NCBI GenBank assembly: GCA_018985235.1
Contig: JADGIG010000271.1
Span: 1 to 11,040 of the forward strand
DNA from: Sanchytrium tribonematis
Taxonomy: Eukaryota; Sanchytriomycota; Sanchytriomycetes; Sanchytriales; Sanchytriaceae
DNA length: 11,040 nt
Reading direction: 5' to 3'
Position numbers and translations under genes: made by a program. Each line of letters begins with the position of its first letter. The stretch's first letter is position 1. The notes under the pieces were generated by a model. It was given only the letters and a program-made list of their open reading frames with translations, ran no database searches and was not told the origin of the DNA. Below are positions 8,332 through 11,040 of the stretch, piece after piece.

Positions 8332-8401
8332 AGACAATAAACTCCGTAGTTTCACAAAAATATGGCAAATTTTAGTTTATTAGTTTGTGTAACAAATAAA
8401 A
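8332..8401. other. 70-bp intergenic gap between the ABCG gene and SEY1
   Basis: Both flanking genes are on the minus strand, so this gap must hold the 3' end of the ABCG message and the start region of SEY1. It is A+T-rich, with a T-rich stretch (minus strand TTTTATTTG) just after the ABCG stop. No other ATG on the minus strand lies in it, which supports the SEY1 start at 8331. No perfect AATAAA follows the ABCG stop here. Confidence 0.5.
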
Positions 8402-11040
8402 TTAGGTAGACTTGACTTTATATTTAAGCCAGATGTATGATAGCAAAAAGAAGACTCCAGCAGTAGCCCAAAGTGTTGATATATCTAAAACGTAAGAATT
8501 TGGCCTAAATCCAAATCTATCTAATATAAAGTCCGCCGGTACTTTTAGCTTGATATCCGGATCTTGAATCAGAAGTTGATGCATTTCATTGACCGACATT
8601 GCCTCTACTGCATTTCTAAAGAAACTTAGATAGCTGACATATTTGAAAACCGAATCACCTAGATAAAAAAAGTCTACGTGTATTAAGAAGCAAGCCACTA
8701 AAAAGCATTGATACAAGCATAAGTAGTGAAGTTACCAAAGTGGAAACTGCTAACTCAGCTATTGCAATTCCTAAAAAGAAACATATGCTTGAACTTGCAA
8801 TATTGAAAGATATTAGTCCCAAAATAAATTTGAGGTAAATCCAAAGGTCTTTCCTGAGACCTACCAGTGGGTACAACACCAAACTGAGCAAAATTGGCGG
8901 AACTACTCTTAGCGGTATTACGTCAAACAAGACTTTTGAAATATAGTACATGCTTGGATCATAGAACCGATTGCTTCTTTCTTTGATAAATAAAAGTCTT
9001 TCAACATTAAGAACGCTCAACGTTGTCAAGCAAGAAAAACCAAAAATGGCGCACAAGAAAAAGAAACAGCCAAGCCTATTTTGAACTCCTGAAATGTCAT
9101 TTTCCACTTTAAAATAAACGCATCCCAACAGAATTCCAGCGATTAGGCTGATGAGGTAATGTGAAAATAATAAAAGTGGATTTCGATAAAGGTTTTTAAA
9201 AGATCTATCACAGAGAATTTTAAGCTGGGTGAGCAAGCTTGGTTTTGCAGAAGTAGTAAAATGTTGAAAATGAGATGATATGGTTGAGTCGACATCATTC
9301 TCGAATTTAAAACCTGTTGTAGCTACAATTTCGGCGGTGATTTCTTTAGACATTATAGAGTTGTCAAATTGAGCTAATATATCATTAAATTTCTTACTTT
9401 TCGGGTTTTCGTCACTTATTATTTCTAAATCTGTGGTCGTTATTAAATCAACCAAATAGTCTGCAATGTTGTAACCTTTGGGGCAAGTATAGCCTAGATT
9501 TTCAAAAAATTGGGCTGCTTTTGAGCGTGGTCCCGAAAAGACGCAAAATCCATCACTCAGCAATAGAACTTTGTCCAGTTTTCGGAAAATATCGCTTCTT
9601 GGCTGATGAATTGTTAAAACAATTGTTCTTTTAAAATCCTTGGCCAACTTTGATAGGCAAGATATAACATTCATGGCATTATAACTATCCAGACCACTTG
9701 TGGGCTCATCTAAAAATAAGATAGAAGGATTTGTAACCAACTCGCACGCAATAGAAACTCTCCTTCGTTCTCCTCCAGATATTCCCCTTATACCAGCACC
9801 TCCGATTCTGCTATCTGCTATATGCTCAATTCCCAGCTCGTACATTACCTCTTTGACTCGTCTCAATTTAGTTTCTTTCAGCATATCTCTGGGTAGCCTC
9901 AACATCGCACTATAAGTAATAGTTTCCTCCACAGTGAGATAATCCATTAAAAAATCATCTTGCTCTACATAGCCAACGATTTCAGCATACGATTCTAAAT
10001 TCACAGGCTTCCCATCTGCGAATATATAACCATTAACCTCTCCCAGTTTGAATCTATTTGCTAATATCTCAAGAGTGGTAGTCTTGCCAGCCCCAGAAGG
10101 GCCCATTATTGCGCATAATTCTCCTTTTTTGACAGAACCTTTAATTCCTTTTAAAATCTGCTTCTCTTTGTAAATGTATTCCAAATTACTAAATGCTAAA
10201 TCGACTCCTTCTGGTATTAAATCCTCGGAACTCAAAGATTCATACCCGCGAAGTCTCTTTGCTTTGTTTAAACAATACATGAATATTCCCACCATCAAAA
10301 ATGCCAGAACAACCAAAGGCACTAAGGTAAACCATTTGTTATTCAAATTGGGATCAGCCCGAACCTCCCATTTGTCGACACATTCCCCAATGGTGCAGTC
10401 TAAATCAAATCCAATATCTCCAAACATAGGCCCCATCATCTCCTTTTCTATATGTGGTTCTGTAAACATGCATTTTTGATCTGTGCATTCTAATGTACCT
10501 GGGCCCTTGACATGAGTTTGAAGAAAATCTGTCAAATCTATTAGACCGCCTTTTCCACATAAATCGCGATCTGGTATACACTGACAATTCACGTTTTCGC
10601 AAATTATTTTAGAATTTCCCTCTTGATGGCAATTTGAAAGACCGCACCAGAAGCTTTCCTGTTTACCGTAAAAAAATTCAAAGTGGCAGGCTGTAGACTT
10701 GCAAGACCAAACTGCTGTTAAAGGCTCAGGTGCGATTGCAACTAGTCCAGGATTTGTGACTTTACAATGCGCAAAGTTCTCACGGACTGGATTTAGGGTC
10801 TTATAACATGTTGGCTGTATATATGGGTAAGCACTACATGTATTGTCGTTACTACATACCCGACAAGTCAATCCTTCCCACCCCTTATCACAATCCCCTT
10901 CCCTTGGTTTTAACGGACTCCCTCCAATTGGATTTGCGCACGTAGGCCCTCCAAATCCCACTTCACAATCACACTCTCCACTATCTAATAGCGTGGAATT
11001 ACTGTAGCACACAGTCTCTAAGTCACGCATTATGAGAAAT
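8402..11040 (-). CDS. ADP1: ABCG-family half-transporter with cysteine-rich EGF-like ectodomain (Adp1-like), two exons, 5' end outside the window
   Basis: Exon 2 is 8658-8402; exon 1 runs from 8678 through the window edge. Counting from the first Met at 11030 gives 869 residues, but the frame stays open to 11040 and no signal peptide is seen, so the true start is probably upstream. The order is: Cys-rich ectodomain (about 1-230) with an EGF-like CDCEVGFGGPTC (20-31), a first membrane segment (about 236-254), then the ATPase with Walker A GPSGAGKT (310-317), Q-loop Q357, signature ISGGERRR (417-424), Walker B ILFLDEP (437-443) and H-loop H475, then the ABC2-type membrane domain (about 600-869) with a last helix near 845-862. 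All nucleotide-binding motifs are intact, so an active exporter is expected. Half-size G-type pumps work as dimers; the substrate cannot be told. Ectodomain, one membrane segment, ATPase, then membrane domain is the plan of yeast Adp1. Without splicing, the protein ends after residue 791 and lacks the last loop and helix. Confidence 0.9.
8659..8677 (-). other. 19-nt spliceosomal intron in the ABCG gene
   Basis: On the minus strand the sequence is GTAGACTTTTTTTATCTAG. It has GT-AG ends, a seven-T tract, and a weak branch-like TTTAT with A at position 14. Phase 1 (C|GT, Arg785). Removal joins SGLLLNT to RDSVFKYVSYLSFFRNAVEA, which is the expected ABCG sequence (SG..LN, then YLSFF/Y...EA). If retained, a TGA follows within eight codons. 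Confidence 0.88.

Noticed and set aside
8332-8355. SEY1 start at 8355
   Set aside because: That codon is GTG; the first ATG is at 8331, right before the conserved SQLIDE-type beginning.
2226-8677. The four split genes as frameshifted pseudogenes or sequencing errors
   Set aside because: Single-base indels would not leave, at every break, a GTA...TAG segment of exactly 19 nt whose removal restores the family sequence. Motifs on both sides are intact.
9700-10602. Antisense and alternative-frame ORFs inside the ABCG gene (9700-9915, 10174-10479, 10405-10602)
   Set aside because: They lie wholly within a well-supported coding frame and encode no recognisable domain. The same holds for the small ORFs inside the AAMP, HECT and SEY1 genes.
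1-11040. Nucleomorph origin (known for 18-21 nt introns)
   Set aside because: Secretory and plasma-membrane genes (GPI protein, ABCG, Sey1) are not expected in a nucleomorph, and the sequence is less A+T-extreme.
1-11040. Mobile elements, CRISPR arrays or phage-like defence systems
   Set aside because: No transposase, terminal repeats, regular repeat-spacer array or prokaryotic-type operon is present; the genes are ordinary eukaryotic housekeeping and membrane genes plus one unknown.

Overview
This window is a very gene-dense piece of a eukaryotic nuclear genome, A+T-rich by eye, and most likely from a compact early-diverging fungus. Six protein genes cover about 96% of it. The set includes a Sey1-type ER-fusion GTPase, an Adp1-type ABCG transporter with a cysteine-rich ectodomain, a eukaryotic cytosolic Phe-tRNA synthetase beta subunit, an AAMP/Sqt1 WD40 protein, an AZUL-HECT (UBE3A-like) ubiquitin ligase and a secreted, probably GPI-anchored protein. 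The combination of Sey1 and Adp1-like proteins points to fungi. The compaction and tiny introns suggest a Rozella/Cryptomycota-like or microsporidia-adjacent lineage, but that placement is inference. The standard genetic code fits: TAA and TAG end the genes, and no internal TGA is needed.

Layout: 1-847 (minus) is the N-terminal half of FRS1. Only 33 bp separate its ATG from the ATG of a divergent AAMP/SQT1 gene (881-1969, plus). The end of that gene overlaps by 9 bp the end of a convergent HECT E3 gene (1961-4883, minus). The only sizeable intergenic region (4884-5215) follows. It is a divergent upstream region holding a hairpin, a duplicated start context and a short upstream ORF. Next come the secreted protein (5216-6335, plus), the convergent SEY1 (6357-8331, minus; 21-bp gap), and an ABCG transporter (8402 to the window end, minus; 70 bp from SEY1).

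The most striking property is the introns. Four of the six genes look broken into two ORFs in different frames. In every case, removing exactly 19 nt that begin with GTA and end with TAG joins the two halves into one protein whose junction fits the family where one is known. The four introns share GTA-N8-T-[AT]-A-[CT]-N-TAG, which puts a candidate branch-point A at position 14 in all of them. All four lie in the 3' part of their gene, and each unspliced message would hit a stop within about ten codons. FRS1 (the part visible) and the AAMP gene have no intron.

By function, FRS1 and AAMP/SQT1 both serve translation (Phe-tRNA charging; uL16 ribosomal protein escort) and may share a bidirectional promoter. 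The secreted protein, SEY1 and ABCG belong to the secretory/membrane system, but nothing shows that they act together.
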